A DNA stretch of 64,000 nucleotides, from positions 1-64,000 of the forward strand of contig JAESPE010000006.1 of assembly GCA_016756835.1 (NCBI GenBank), in the 5' to 3' direction. This DNA comes from a gamma proteobacterium endosymbiont of Lamellibrachia anaximandri. Lineage in GTDB: Bacteria; Pseudomonadota; Gammaproteobacteria; Chromatiales; Chromatiaceae. Each line of letters opens with the position of its first letter. Position 1 is the stretch's first letter. The notes beneath the pieces are model-generated. The model was not told the DNA's origin. It ran no database searches and was given only the letters and a program-made list of their open reading frames with translations. Positions 1 through 8,126 of this stretch are shown here, piece after piece. The position numbers and the translations under genes were made by a program.

Positions 1-435
1 CCGGGACGGCCGGGGCACAAACAGGCTGTCGAAGGCCGAGTCGATTTTGGGGACTGGGATGTCCCAAAATCTTTCACGAGGTCGAAGACTCACTTGGATA
101 AGGATGGGAGGTTGGATCATGCAAAGCTTCAGCATGTGTTAGGCGTCTTAGCCTATGGCGCAGACCAGGTATTCATTGCGGATACCTATAACCATAAACT
201 TAAATCAATTGATTTGAAGAAAAGGCATGTCAGCACAATTCTTGGCGACGGAAAACCCGGCAGAGAGAGTAGTGATTCGAGTATGTTTAAGCTGAATGAG
301 CCAGGTGGTCTGGCCCGACTTGGGGGAAATCTATTGATTGCAGATACCAATAATCATCGAATCATTACGTTCGATATTGATAGTGGTCAGGCAAGTGAGT
401 GGAAGCTGACTTTGAACGCCCCATCAGAAGAATAA
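1..435 (+). CDS. NHL-repeat protein, C-terminal part (5' end outside window)
   Basis: The frame is open from base 1 and ends at TAA 433-435, so only the last ~144 codons are present. A TTG at 94 could be read as a start, but the frame continues upstream, so I treat the gene as truncated by the window edge. Two NHL-type beta-propeller blades are visible from the paired motifs IADTYNHKLKSID and IADTNNHRIITFD, each preceded by a hydrophobic strand. NHL propellers are ligand- or protein-binding scaffolds; in many bacterial proteins of this type (NHLRC2-like) they follow a thioredoxin-like domain, which would lie outside the window. The gene converges on the histidine kinase, with 14 nt between the two stop codons. 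The fold is well supported; the function is not known. Confidence 0.8.
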   Translation, partial: PGRPGHKQAVEGRVDFGDWDVPKSFTRSKTHLDKDGRLDHAKLQHVLGVLAYGADQVFIADTYNHKLKSIDLKKRHVSTILGDGKPGRESSDSSMFKLNEPGGLARLGGNLLIADTNNHRIITFDIDSGQASEWKLTLNAPSEE

Positions 436-449
436 AAATATTCTCTCGG

Positions 450-1775
450 TTATCCCCCCCTGGGAATAATGACAAGTGCGACAGTGCCGCTTCCGGGAGC
501 TGCCATTAGTTCAACGCTCCAGCCGTTTGCATCAGCCAGCTGGCGCACGATGGCCAGGCCCAAACCACTGCCCCCGGTGGTGGTGCTGCGGGATTTTTCC
601 AAACGATAGAAAGGGAGGAATACCGACTCCCGTTGATCTGCAGGGATACCCGGTCCCTGATCCTGAATCCTGATTTTGAGCAAGCTCTCGTTACACTCCA
701 ACTCGACCTTGATCGGCTTTGAGTCCCCGTAACGGATTGCATTTCCCAACAGATTGCTGATGACACGGCGCAGCGCCAGTGGATTCAGTTTCCTCATGCA
801 GGAATGGCCGTTCTTCCATTTGATCTCTCTGTCATCGGTGCGTGCGGCCTGGATGATGGCATCCAAAATTTCGGCGATATCCGTCTCTACCTGCTCCTGC
901 TTCTCGAGTTCCATACTGACCTGCATGGTTTCACTGATCAGTCGGTTTATCGTGGCGAGATCTCGTTTGATCCCCGCCATCAATTCCACGTCACCACCTT
1001 CATCAGGCAGCATCTCCAAAGCTAATTGGACCTGGGTGAGCGGGGTGCGGAGGTCGTGGGAGATACCGGCCAACAGCAGTGTCCTGTTGGCCAACAACTC
1101 TTTGACCTGCTGGCTCATCTGATTGAATGTCTGCGTCAGGACCTGCAATTCCTCCGGCCCCTCTTCTCTTATCGGTTTCGGCCAGCTGCCTTTTCCGATC
1201 AGTCGCGCTGACCGGGAAACGCGTTCAAGGGGGATGGTGAGACGTCGCGCGAGGAGTGCTGCAGTAAAAAAAGTAAGGGCCGTGCCGACGCAGAAGAGAA
1301 ACAATAATGCCAGCGGCGGTTGGATGCCGATACGTGAACGGGGAAAACCCAGACGAAGCTTTTGGCTATAGCCGGGTATCTCAGCCCAGATCCACTCATT
1401 GCCTCTGGCATCACGGCTTGTTTTGAGGTGCACATCATCGCCTAGGCGCCGGGCGAGTGCCTGCTCGAGGAAATAGAAATAGGGTAGAAAATCAGTGTTA
1501 TCGGGTAGAGGATTGTCAGTGACCATCAGGGTCAGGCCATGGTTTTTTTTCAGAATCTTGCGAAATGCCGGGCGCTCAAGCCCAGAAAGTTTGTCCCAGT
1601 GCTGAACAGAGTGCGTTATCACTGCCGCCAGATCGTCGGTGGCGCGTTTTCCCAAAGGGACCAATACATAGAAGGCCAATACACTCAGGGTCAGCAGCTG
1701 AAATCCGACAGAGACCAGGGCGATGGTGGCCAGCGTTCTGCCGAACAGGCTGTGAAATCGAAACAGTCCCATCAC
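450..1775 (-). CDS. EnvZ/CpxA-type membrane sensor histidine kinase
   Basis: 441 aa, close to EnvZ in length and layout. An N-terminal membrane helix (about 15-40) is followed by a periplasmic sensing region (about 42-150), a second helix (about 153-178), a HAMP linker, and a HisKA domain with the phospho-accepting H240 in the H-box GISHDLRTPLTQ. The HATPase_c domain has N345 in NLLGNAIRYG, DQGPGIP, and a GSGLGLAIV lid. The H-box, including the proline of RTPL, matches the EnvZ/OmpR class. The start overlaps the stop of the upstream response regulator by 4 bp (ATGA), so the pair is translationally coupled. The input signal cannot be read from the sequence; the periplasmic part has no domain I recognise. 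Whether the adjacent divergent cytochrome/FadL genes are its targets is only an inference from position. Confidence 0.93.
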   Translation of the reverse strand: MMGLFRFHSLFGRTLATIALVSVGFQLLTLSVLAFYVLVPLGKRATDDLAAVITHSVQHWDKLSGLERPAFRKILKKNHGLTLMVTDNPLPDNTDFLPYFYFLEQALARRLGDDVHLKTSRDARGNEWIWAEIPGYSQKLRLGFPRSRIGIQPPLALLFLFCVGTALTFFTAALLARRLTIPLERVSRSARLIGKGSWPKPIREEGPEELQVLTQTFNQMSQQVKELLANRTLLLAGISHDLRTPLTQVQLALEMLPDEGGDVELMAGIKRDLATINRLISETMQVSMELEKQEQVETDIAEILDAIIQAARTDDREIKWKNGHSCMRKLNPLALRRVISNLLGNAIRYGDSKPIKVELECNESLLKIRIQDQGPGIPADQRESVFLPFYRLEKSRSTTTGGSGLGLAIVRQLADANGWSVELMAAPGSGTVALVIIPRGG

Positions 1776-2506
1776 TCTCCGCTACGCGAGAACAGGTAGC
1801 CCGCACCCCAAATCGTGCGTAAAAAGATGGGTTCAGAGGGGTTGGGCTCTATCTTTCGTCGTAGTCGGTTAACGCAGACGTCGATGCTCCTGTCCAGGTG
1901 GGAGCGCTCATAACCTTTGGTGATCTCCATCAGTTTATCCCGGCTGAGTACCCGGCCTGAGTGTTCGAGAAAAACCCGCAGAAGAGTGAACTCTCCATGG
2001 GTCAGGGGTATCTCGTCTCCCTCCCTGGTGAGACGGTATTTTTCCACGTCGAGGGAAAAGGGGCCGAATTCCAGCGCGGATTCTTCTGCCGTTGCCACGG
2101 GTCGATCCGTGTTATTTATGCGGCGCAGGACAGCGCGAATTCGTGCCAGTAATTCTCTCGGGTTGAAGGGTTTGGGGAGATAGTCGTCAGCGCCGACCTC
2201 GAGGCCGATGATTCTGTCCAGCTCCTCTCCCCGGGCCGAAATGATGATGATGGGTTGATTGCCCTGGCTGCGCAGATTGCGGGCAAGCGACAGGCCGTCC
2301 TCTCCCGGCAGCATCAGGTCAAGGATGATCAGGTCGACATGGTGCGTCTTGAGGTGGCGGGTCATCGCGGCCCCGTCTTCCACTGCGGCTACCTGATATC
2401 CCTCATTGGTCAGATACCGCTGCAACAGCGATCGGAGCTCAGCTTCGTCATCCACCACCAGAAGGCGATAACGGGTCTCTTTGTTGGCCATGCTGTGGGC
2501 GCTCAC
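1772..2506 (-). CDS. OmpR/PhoB-family response regulator
   Basis: 244 aa with a receiver domain followed by a winged-helix DNA-binding domain. The acidic pair sits in VVDDE, the phospho-acceptor is D63 in ILDLMLPGEDG, and the conserved lysine is in YLPKPFNPRELLARIRAVLRR. The C-terminal part has the LTHGEFTLLRVFLEHSGRVL and GYERSHLDRSIDVCVNRLRR segments typical of OmpR. The listed start is GTG (2506); an ATG at 2491 is an alternative, and neither has a strong Shine-Dalgarno. It is the first gene of a two-gene operon with the histidine kinase (4-bp overlap). Its upstream region, shared with a divergent cytochrome gene, carries three GTTA repeats that could be its own binding site. Confidence 0.93.
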   Translation of the reverse strand: MSAHSMANKETRYRLLVVDDEAELRSLLQRYLTNEGYQVAAVEDGAAMTRHLKTHHVDLIILDLMLPGEDGLSLARNLRSQGNQPIIIISARGEELDRIIGLEVGADDYLPKPFNPRELLARIRAVLRRINNTDRPVATAEESALEFGPFSLDVEKYRLTREGDEIPLTHGEFTLLRVFLEHSGRVLSRDKLMEITKGYERSHLDRSIDVCVNRLRRKIEPNPSEPIFLRTIWGAGYLFSRSGE

Positions 2507-2532
2507 CTGCTGAAATATTTCTGAAACAACTC

Positions 2533-2559
2533 GTTACAACCTGTTACCGGCTGGTTAAC
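2533..2559. promoter_or_regulatory. Candidate OmpR-type tandem operator between the two-component operon and a cytochrome gene
   Basis: Three direct copies of GTTA(A)C occur at 2533-2537, 2543-2547 and 2554-2559, spaced 10 and 11 bp. OmpR/PhoB-family regulators bind tandem half-sites on one face of the helix at about this period. The site lies 27 bp upstream of the regulator start and about 100 bp upstream of the divergent cytochrome, so it could serve both. This is a pattern call only. Confidence 0.35.
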
Positions 2560-2662
2560 GCCTCGGAAAATAACCCCATCATACTGCGTTTATTGCTCTG
2601 GGGCGGTGCTGCCTGCAACACGGAGCATGACTGAGATTCAGACACTATTGGGAGAAGAAAAC

Positions 2663-3301
2663 ATGCAACGCGTTCAGCGAAAGAATAACACATTTCGAAT
2701 TCACTCACTGCGGAGGGGTTTGGGACTTCTCTATGTTTCCGCCTCGATGTTGTTGTGCGCCGGAGTGACGGTTGCCGGCGAACAGCAGCCGATGACGCCT
2801 GACATGAAACAGGTTCAGCAGTTGATGAAAAAGCAGATTGGCCTGATGAAGCCGGAGTTGCAGAAGCGGGTCAAGGCGCTATCGCCCAAGACCAAAAAGA
2901 TGCTCCTCTCTATCTATGCGCAGCACTCCCGTCACAGCACCAAAGTCACGTTGCGTCAAGTGATGCACGAGGTGCTTTCCGACTACCAGAGCATGGCAGC
3001 CGGCATCATGACCGACAATGCGGAACAGGCTGCCGATAGTGCCCGGCGTCTCGCCAACCATCGTATTCCCAGAGGCGGCCTGCTGCCTTACATGAATCTG
3101 GATCAGATCAGCGACAACAGCCTGGCGGCTCTCGATGGCTTCAACGCCAGCGTGGAAGGCACGGCAAAGCGTCTGGCCGATGCGGCGGAGCAGGGGGACA
3201 TGGGGAAGGCCGCCTCCTATATGGATGACATCACTGGAGGGTGCGTGGGTTGCCACGCCATGTTTCGTGGCGTCCCTGGTCAGTCAAGTTTATTGCGCTG
3301 A
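2663..3301 (+). CDS. Periplasmic cytochrome c'-like monoheme protein
   Basis: 212 aa from the ATG at 2663, chosen because GGGAGAAG lies 6-13 nt upstream and a signal peptide begins there; the frame is open back to 2606. An arginine-rich N-region (MQRVQRK...RRGLG) and a hydrophobic core ending in VTVAGE give a Sec signal. The only heme site is CVGCH at about residue 194, followed by AMFR. A C-terminal CxxCHxxFR is the mark of the four-helix cytochrome c'/c556 family. The protein is longer than a classical cytochrome c', with extra helical sequence before the heme helix. It is divergent from the two-component operon and is followed 45 nt later by a FadL-type porin. Electron carrier, gas binding or stress roles are all possible. 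Confidence 0.75.
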   Translation: MQRVQRKNNTFRIHSLRRGLGLLYVSASMLLCAGVTVAGEQQPMTPDMKQVQQLMKKQIGLMKPELQKRVKALSPKTKKMLLSIYAQHSRHSTKVTLRQVMHEVLSDYQSMAAGIMTDNAEQAADSARRLANHRIPRGGLLPYMNLDQISDNSLAALDGFNASVEGTAKRLADAAEQGDMGKAASYMDDITGGCVGCHAMFRGVPGQSSLLR

Positions 3302-3346
3302 TACAAAAATTATAAATAGAAAATAAAACATCCAGAGGAGTAGAAA

Positions 3347-4525
3347 ATGTTGATGAATAGAGGAAAAAATATCCTGGCAATTGCGCTGCTCGGCAGCCTG
3401 CCAATGGCTGCGAACGCGACCAACGGAGATCAGGTGTTGGGCGTGACCGCGACCCAATGGGGTATGGGTGGAGCCGTGGTGGCAGCACCACAGGATACCG
3501 GTACCCTGCTCACCAATCCGGCGGGAATTGCCGAACTCGGAATCGAAGAGGCCAGGTTCGATCTGAGTCCGGGATTTCTTAATCCCCCAAGAGAGGTCAA
3601 TGGCAACGAGAGTGATTCCAACCTCTTTTTCATGCCGTCCGGGACCGCTGCGTTCAAAATCAACGACCAACTCTATTTTGGTTTGGGTATGGCAGCCATC
3701 TCGGGTTTCGGTGTTGATTTTTCGGATGCCCTTCCAATGCCCAACAATCAGCAGTTCGTGACCACCAAGGGATTTTTTAAGTTGGCCCCATCGATTGCGT
3801 ACAAGGTCAATGACAAGCTCTCACTCGGTGGTTCTGTCAATATCGGCTACCAGAGTCTGGCACTGAGTACACCCGGTTTCACCTTTGCGCAAAATCAGCA
3901 GTTTGGTTTTGGCGTGACACTGGGTGCGATCTATCACCTCAATGACAGGATGCAGCTCGGTGCGTCATGGGTCAGTAAGACGGACGTAAGTGAACATGAA
4001 TTCAATACAGCCGCCGGGAAGTTTGGTGTCGATATTGATATGCCCCAGACTTTTGCACTGGGTTTTGCCTTCCGTCCCCTCGACGGTATGTTGGTCGAAC
4101 TGGATGCCAAATGGATCAACTTCAGCGATACCATGGGATCGGTGAATGTCAGTCACCCTGCCGGTTATACACCGGGAGATTTTGGAATGATGGTGCCGTC
4201 GTCACTCAACTTCGGCTGGGATGACCAACTGGTCATAGCCCTGGGCGTGCAGAAAGAGATAAACCCGAAGACGACTGTGCGGTTTGGCATCAACTATGCG
4301 GAGGCGCCTTTTGGTGAAGAGGATGTGGACAACAATCTCGGCTCCGTGGCGATTCCGGAACTGCATCTCTCTATGGGGCTGACGCGTAAACTTACTGATC
4401 GGATCTCCGGCTCATTCTCCTATACTCACGCCTTTGAAAATGAGTTAACGTCAAACTCCGGCTCCGGCAATACCATATCCATCGAGCAGAACATCGTCTA
4501 CCTGCAGTTGAGCTACGCACTTTGA
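3347..4525 (+). CDS. FadL/TodX (OmpP1)-family outer membrane transporter
   Basis: 392 aa. AGAGGAG at 3334-3340 sits 6 nt before the ATG. A signal peptide ends about MAANA|TNGDQ. The start of the mature protein, NGDQVLGVTATQWGMGGA, followed by DTGTLLTNPAGIAELG, matches the N-terminal hatch of the FadL family, which carries long-chain fatty acids or aromatic hydrocarbons across the outer membrane. The rest is alternating beta strands of a barrel, with an aromatic C-terminal end (IVYLQLSYAL) suited to BAM-dependent assembly. It lies between two cytochrome c'-like genes and a small membrane protein, all on the same strand. The substrate cannot be told from the sequence. Confidence 0.88.
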   Translation: MLMNRGKNILAIALLGSLPMAANATNGDQVLGVTATQWGMGGAVVAAPQDTGTLLTNPAGIAELGIEEARFDLSPGFLNPPREVNGNESDSNLFFMPSGTAAFKINDQLYFGLGMAAISGFGVDFSDALPMPNNQQFVTTKGFFKLAPSIAYKVNDKLSLGGSVNIGYQSLALSTPGFTFAQNQQFGFGVTLGAIYHLNDRMQLGASWVSKTDVSEHEFNTAAGKFGVDIDMPQTFALGFAFRPLDGMLVELDAKWINFSDTMGSVNVSHPAGYTPGDFGMMVPSSLNFGWDDQLVIALGVQKEINPKTTVRFGINYAEAPFGEEDVDNNLGSVAIPELHLSMGLTRKLTDRISGSFSYTHAFENELTSNSGSGNTISIEQNIVYLQLSYAL

Positions 4526-4553
4526 TTCGATCCCATATTAAGTGGAATACATT

Positions 4554-4760
4554 ATGACTATTGATAGAATTGTCCGCCTGATGGCGGGAATGATGATCCT
4601 GCTGAGTCTGGCCCTGACTCACTATATCCATCCCTACTGGGCGTTTTTGACACTGTTTGTCGGCGCTAACCTGATGCAGAGTGGTATCACCAATATCTGT
4701 CCGCTCTCCAGTATCCTGAAAAAGTTTGGGGTGCCGGACGGAACAGCCTGTTCGGGTTGA
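4554..4760 (+). CDS. Small DUF2892 (YgaP-tail-like) inner membrane protein
   Basis: 68 aa from ATG 4554 (GGA 7 nt upstream); a GTG at 4542 in the same frame is an alternative. Two hydrophobic helices (IVRLMAGMMILLSLALTHYI and YWAFLTLFVGANLMQ) are followed by the motif SGITNICPLSSILKKFGV. This is the DUF2892 signature, which also occurs as the membrane tail of the rhodanese YgaP. It begins 28 nt after the FadL stop, so it is probably co-transcribed. In many proteobacteria such proteins lie beside sulfur or redox genes. The molecular role is unknown. Confidence 0.8.
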   Translation: MTIDRIVRLMAGMMILLSLALTHYIHPYWAFLTLFVGANLMQSGITNICPLSSILKKFGVPDGTACSG

Positions 4761-4776
4761 TTACTTGAAATGAACG

Positions 4777-4804
4777 TTCGGGGCGCCTATAGAGACGCCC
4801 CGAA
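4777..4804. terminator. GC-rich hairpin after the DUF2892 gene
   Basis: The arms TTCGGGGCG (4777-4785) and CGCCCCGAA (4796-4804) pair perfectly around a 10-nt loop. It lies 16 nt after the stop codon. There is no T-run on the + strand after it, so it may act as a transcript 3'-end stabiliser or a weak terminator. Confidence 0.45.
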
Positions 4805-4907
4805 TCGAAAAGAGACAGTTATTTTCATGCGTTGCAGGCTAAAATGGCGGCAGCGCAAAATCGGATAAGTAAACTTGGGACTGACCCAAAAAAGGAGAGA
4901 TTCAACC

Positions 4908-5372
4908 ATGTGTAAGACTTGCTGGACCATACTCGCTCTGATGCTGACTGTGATACTGGGCATGGCCTACAAATTTATCGTCGTGGGTAGTGTTGTACAG
5001 GCTACCGACGGGCGTTTGAGCCTGCAGTTGGAACCCGCCGAAAGGGATCTGGTGATGGAGGAGATGCGCGCTTTTCTGGTGACCGTGCAGCAGATCAATG
5101 AAGGCGTTGTTCAGGATGACATGAAAAAGGTTGCCGATGCCGCACGCAAAGTGGGCCGCGCGGCGCAGGAAGCCGTGCCAGTCTCTTTGATGGGGAAACT
5201 GCCCCTCGAATTCAAGAAACTGGGGTTCGATACCCATACCAAATTCGACTCCCTGGCTCTTGATGCCGAGCAGTTCGGCGACAAGGAACAGACCCTGGGC
5301 GCATTGACTGAACTGATGCAGAACTGCATCTCCTGTCATGCGGGTTACCGGATTGATTCGGTTGTGAATTAA
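4908..5372 (+). CDS. Membrane-anchored or exported cytochrome c'-like protein
   Basis: 154 aa from ATG 4908, which has AAAGGAGAG at the right distance; the frame is open back to 4875. The N-terminus MCKTCWTILALMLTVILGMAYK is a hydrophobic export segment. A single C-terminal heme site CISCH at about residue 140 is followed by AGYR, the CxxCHxx(F/Y)R ending of the cytochrome c'/c556 family. The body is helical, with segments rich in A, E and K. It is shorter than the cytochrome at 2663 but shares the C-terminal heme arrangement, so the FadL gene is flanked by two members of the same family. The two cysteines near the N-terminus (CKTC) are not followed by His and are not a heme site. Confidence 0.75.
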   Translation: MCKTCWTILALMLTVILGMAYKFIVVGSVVQATDGRLSLQLEPAERDLVMEEMRAFLVTVQQINEGVVQDDMKKVADAARKVGRAAQEAVPVSLMGKLPLEFKKLGFDTHTKFDSLALDAEQFGDKEQTLGALTELMQNCISCHAGYRIDSVVN

Positions 5373-5499
5373 AACTGGATTCAGCCCGGAATGCATAAAC
5401 CACTCCCGCTCCTTCATGCAGCAGGACTTTCCGTGGGTATAAACCCTGTGTAAACTATCTGGTGAACAAGTTATATAAATCAATTGGTTAAAGGTTATA

Positions 5500-5523
5500 T
5501 GCGCGCACATTCAGGTGCGCGCA
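5500..5523. repeat. Short perfect palindrome upstream of a conserved hypothetical gene
   Basis: TGCGCGCAC (5500-5508) and GTGCGCGCA (5515-5523) pair with a 6-nt loop. The element ends 24 nt before the ATG of the next gene, so it could be an operator or a 5'-leader hairpin. No T-run follows. Confidence 0.4.
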
Positions 5524-5547
5524 CTCAAAGAGCCCTGATATCTCAAT

Positions 5548-5892
5548 ATGTTGAAACTTACCCGATCCATAAACAGTTGGAATACACCTGAGTTCAGGGA
5601 TGTGCTCAAGGATGAAATCGAGCAATTGGATGCCGGACAACTCCCCCTGCAGCAGGGATTGGCAAATAGCAGTTATGTCGGCGAAACGCCCTTTCGTCTG
5701 ATGATCATCGGCGTTTCAGATGACTCAACGGCTGTTCGGGTACACGCCGGTATTTTTTATGCCGGAATCATTGCGGGCTGTAACTGCTCTGATGATCCGA
5801 CGCCTGTCGATGAACAGCCGGAGTATTGTGAAGTGGAAGTCGTTATCGATAAAACCACGTCGGAAGCGAAGGTCACTCTGGTTCAGGACTAG
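5548..5892 (+). CDS. Conserved hypothetical protein with a GCNCSDDPTP motif
   Basis: 114 aa. It is soluble, acidic and has no signal peptide or membrane segment. The central part IRVHAGIFYAGIIAGC-like region leads into CNCSDDPTPVDEQPEYCEVEV, with three cysteines, and a predicted beta-rich C-terminus. I believe similar small proteins are common in beta- and gammaproteobacteria, without a name I can give. The Cys-x-Cys followed by two Asp could bind a metal, but this is only a reading of the motif. A perfect palindrome precedes the gene. It converges on the GGDEF-EAL gene, with 7 nt between the stops. Confidence 0.65.
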   Translation: MLKLTRSINSWNTPEFRDVLKDEIEQLDAGQLPLQQGLANSSYVGETPFRLMIIGVSDDSTAVRVHAGIFYAGIIAGCNCSDDPTPVDEQPEYCEVEVVIDKTTSEAKVTLVQD

Positions 5893-5899
5893 ACGAATA

Positions 5900-7831
5900 T
5901 CAGTCGAGAGGGACAGGGCGGGCGAGCGCGAAACCCTGCCCGTAGTCGACCCCCAGCTTGATCATCTCCTCTTTTATGGCAGCAGACTCCACATGTTCTG
6001 CGATGGTGCTGATACCCAGGCTGCGACTCAGTGTGATAACCGCTTCCACCACTGCACGGTCTACCGGGTCATCGAGTACATCCTTCACGAAATCGCCATC
6101 GATCTTGAGAAAGTCCACCGGCAGATGTTTCAGGTAGGCGAAAGAGCTGAGCCCACTGCCAAAATCATCCAGCGCAAAGCTGCAACCTATCCCCCGCATC
6201 TCTTCGATGAACCGGGAGGCGGTGGACATATTTGCGATGGCCGCGGTCTCAGTTACCTCAAAACAGATGATGCCGGGATCCACCGGGTAGTCGACGAACA
6301 TTCTGCGGATAGCGGTGAGGGTGGTTTCTTCCCCCAGGGAGACGCCGGATAGATTGACGTTGAGCAAGAGGCCGGTTTCTCTGCTTTCAATCAGCCACCG
6401 CAGGCTACGTTCGATCACCCAACGGTCGATGGTCATCATCAGACCGTAGCGTTCAGCTGCGGGCAGGAATTGCCCGGGAAGTATGATTTCGCCCCTTTCT
6501 CCTTGCAGACGCAGGAGGATCTCCGCCCGGCACTTCTCTTTGGTGCTTGTGTTGAAGGGTACGATATCCTGTTTGTAGATCAGAAATCGATCTTCATCCA
6601 AGGCACCGCGTAACTGGCTAACCCAGTGGTATTCGATGCGGCGCTGTGCGAGTTCCTTGTCGCTCTTCTCATAGAGGTGTACCCGTCCGCGACCGAGATC
6701 TTTGGCGGCGTAACAGGCCATGTCCGCATCGCTGAGTATGGTGTCGGCTCCGGCGCTCTCCTGGTCGATGCAGACTACGCCGATACTGGCGTTGACCTGG
6801 AACCGTTTGCCTTCCCAGAAAAATTGGAACCCTTCCACGGTTTGCTGAAAGGTGTGGGCGATCTCCATCCCTTTATTCAGAGAACAACCGTCCAGCAGGA
6901 TGCCGAATTCATCCCCGCCCAAGCGCGCCAGAATGTCTGAGCTGCGCAGTTTTGGCTCCAGTATCACGGCAAGCTCGCGCAGCAGTTCGTCGCCTGCGGC
7001 GTGACCGCAGGTGTCGTTAACGATTTTAAACTGATCCAGATCCATATAGATGCAGACATGTTGCCGGTGTTCCCGTTGTGCATTATCCAGTGCCTGTTCG
7101 AGGCGGTGTTCGAACTCGCGCCGGTTGTTGAGACCGGTCAGAGGGTCGTGGCTGGCCTGGAAGGAGAGTTCGTCGTTGGCTGAAGTGATGCTTCTGGGCA
7201 GTTCACGGTTTTCCATTCTCAGAGCGAGCGATCGCGAGATACTGCGTGCATAGTTGCGGCCGGTTACAATGACAAGGATCAGATAGATGATCACCATGCC
7301 TGCCATGGCCTGGTTGGTGATATCCCCTCGGGTGAGCAGCAGTATCAACAGTGGGGTGATGACCGGTGCAGAAAATCCCAGATAGACAGGAAAAACAACG
7401 GCGTTGGAGGGGATCGCGCCCGCAGTCAGACCGGTCAGCAGCAGGAACATGGCGACTTGATAGGGCAGAGGCCAGCCGAAATCGAGAAACAGAGCGAAAA
7501 GTCCCCAAAGGATGCCGGAGAGGATGGCGCCTGCCATATAGGCGGTCTGCCAGCTGATTCCCGGGAGCGGCCGCCCATTGTGTTTGTGGAAGGAACGCAG
7601 CAAGAACTCACGGGCGAAGTTGACGATGCCCAGGGCGAAAAACCAGAAGAGCAGCAGCGAATGCTCGATGGGACGCCAAAAAATTGCAACTGCCACCAGT
7701 GCGGTGGCTTGGTTGGCCAGCAGGGCAACATGCCCCATGGAATAGAGCAGTTTGAGCCGCTCGACGTTGAGTCGCTGAAAGTCTGCCGCCGTGACAGGTG
7801 TGGGTTTGTTGTCAGTGTGCCCTGTTTTCAA
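5900..7831 (-). CDS. Membrane-bound GGDEF-EAL dual c-di-GMP protein
   Basis: 643 aa. The N-terminal third carries about six hydrophobic helices forming a membrane sensor. A GGDEF domain follows with an intact RLGGDEFGILL signature (about residue 305), so diguanylate cyclase activity is possible. The EAL domain reads AEILLRL at its signature, keeping the metal-binding Glu but with Ile for Ala. The other phosphodiesterase residues are present: NVNLSG, FEVTETAA, DDFGSGLSSFAYL, KIDGDFV, AEHVES and YGQGFALARP. It may therefore make or break c-di-GMP, and both activities look retained. It stands alone and leftward; the 295 nt between it and the glycosyltransferase upstream show nothing I recognise. 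Confidence 0.92.
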   Translation of the reverse strand: MKTGHTDNKPTPVTAADFQRLNVERLKLLYSMGHVALLANQATALVAVAIFWRPIEHSLLLFWFFALGIVNFAREFLLRSFHKHNGRPLPGISWQTAYMAGAILSGILWGLFALFLDFGWPLPYQVAMFLLLTGLTAGAIPSNAVVFPVYLGFSAPVITPLLILLLTRGDITNQAMAGMVIIYLILVIVTGRNYARSISRSLALRMENRELPRSITSANDELSFQASHDPLTGLNNRREFEHRLEQALDNAQREHRQHVCIYMDLDQFKIVNDTCGHAAGDELLRELAVILEPKLRSSDILARLGGDEFGILLDGCSLNKGMEIAHTFQQTVEGFQFFWEGKRFQVNASIGVVCIDQESAGADTILSDADMACYAAKDLGRGRVHLYEKSDKELAQRRIEYHWVSQLRGALDEDRFLIYKQDIVPFNTSTKEKCRAEILLRLQGERGEIILPGQFLPAAERYGLMMTIDRWVIERSLRWLIESRETGLLLNVNLSGVSLGEETTLTAIRRMFVDYPVDPGIICFEVTETAAIANMSTASRFIEEMRGIGCSFALDDFGSGLSSFAYLKHLPVDFLKIDGDFVKDVLDDPVDRAVVEAVITLSRSLGISTIAEHVESAAIKEEMIKLGVDYGQGFALARPVPLD

Positions 7832-8126
7832 GACCCTCTCCGTGTGGCTGTACTTCCATCATTTTCATCTGTACCGCTCTTGGCGACAGGGAGAAATCAA
7901 GCCGCAAGCGCTGTATAAAAGTGGCACTTCTCGCCAAATTCAGTGATATGAGTCAATCGGGATCCCCGTAGTAGGAATATATATCATTTACGCAGAAGCG
8001 GCAGAAAACGGCGGGGTATTTTTGTTAAGTTACTTGATGCTTAGCTTCGGTAGGGACTTTTATTCCTGATTAAAGAGGGGTAGGAAGATTTTTTGAGCTT
8101 TTGAAGTCGAGTCTGCGGGGCGGTAT

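Noticed and set aside
4908-4930. CKTC near the start of the second cytochrome as a second heme site
   Set aside because: It is not followed by His and lies at the front of the export segment.
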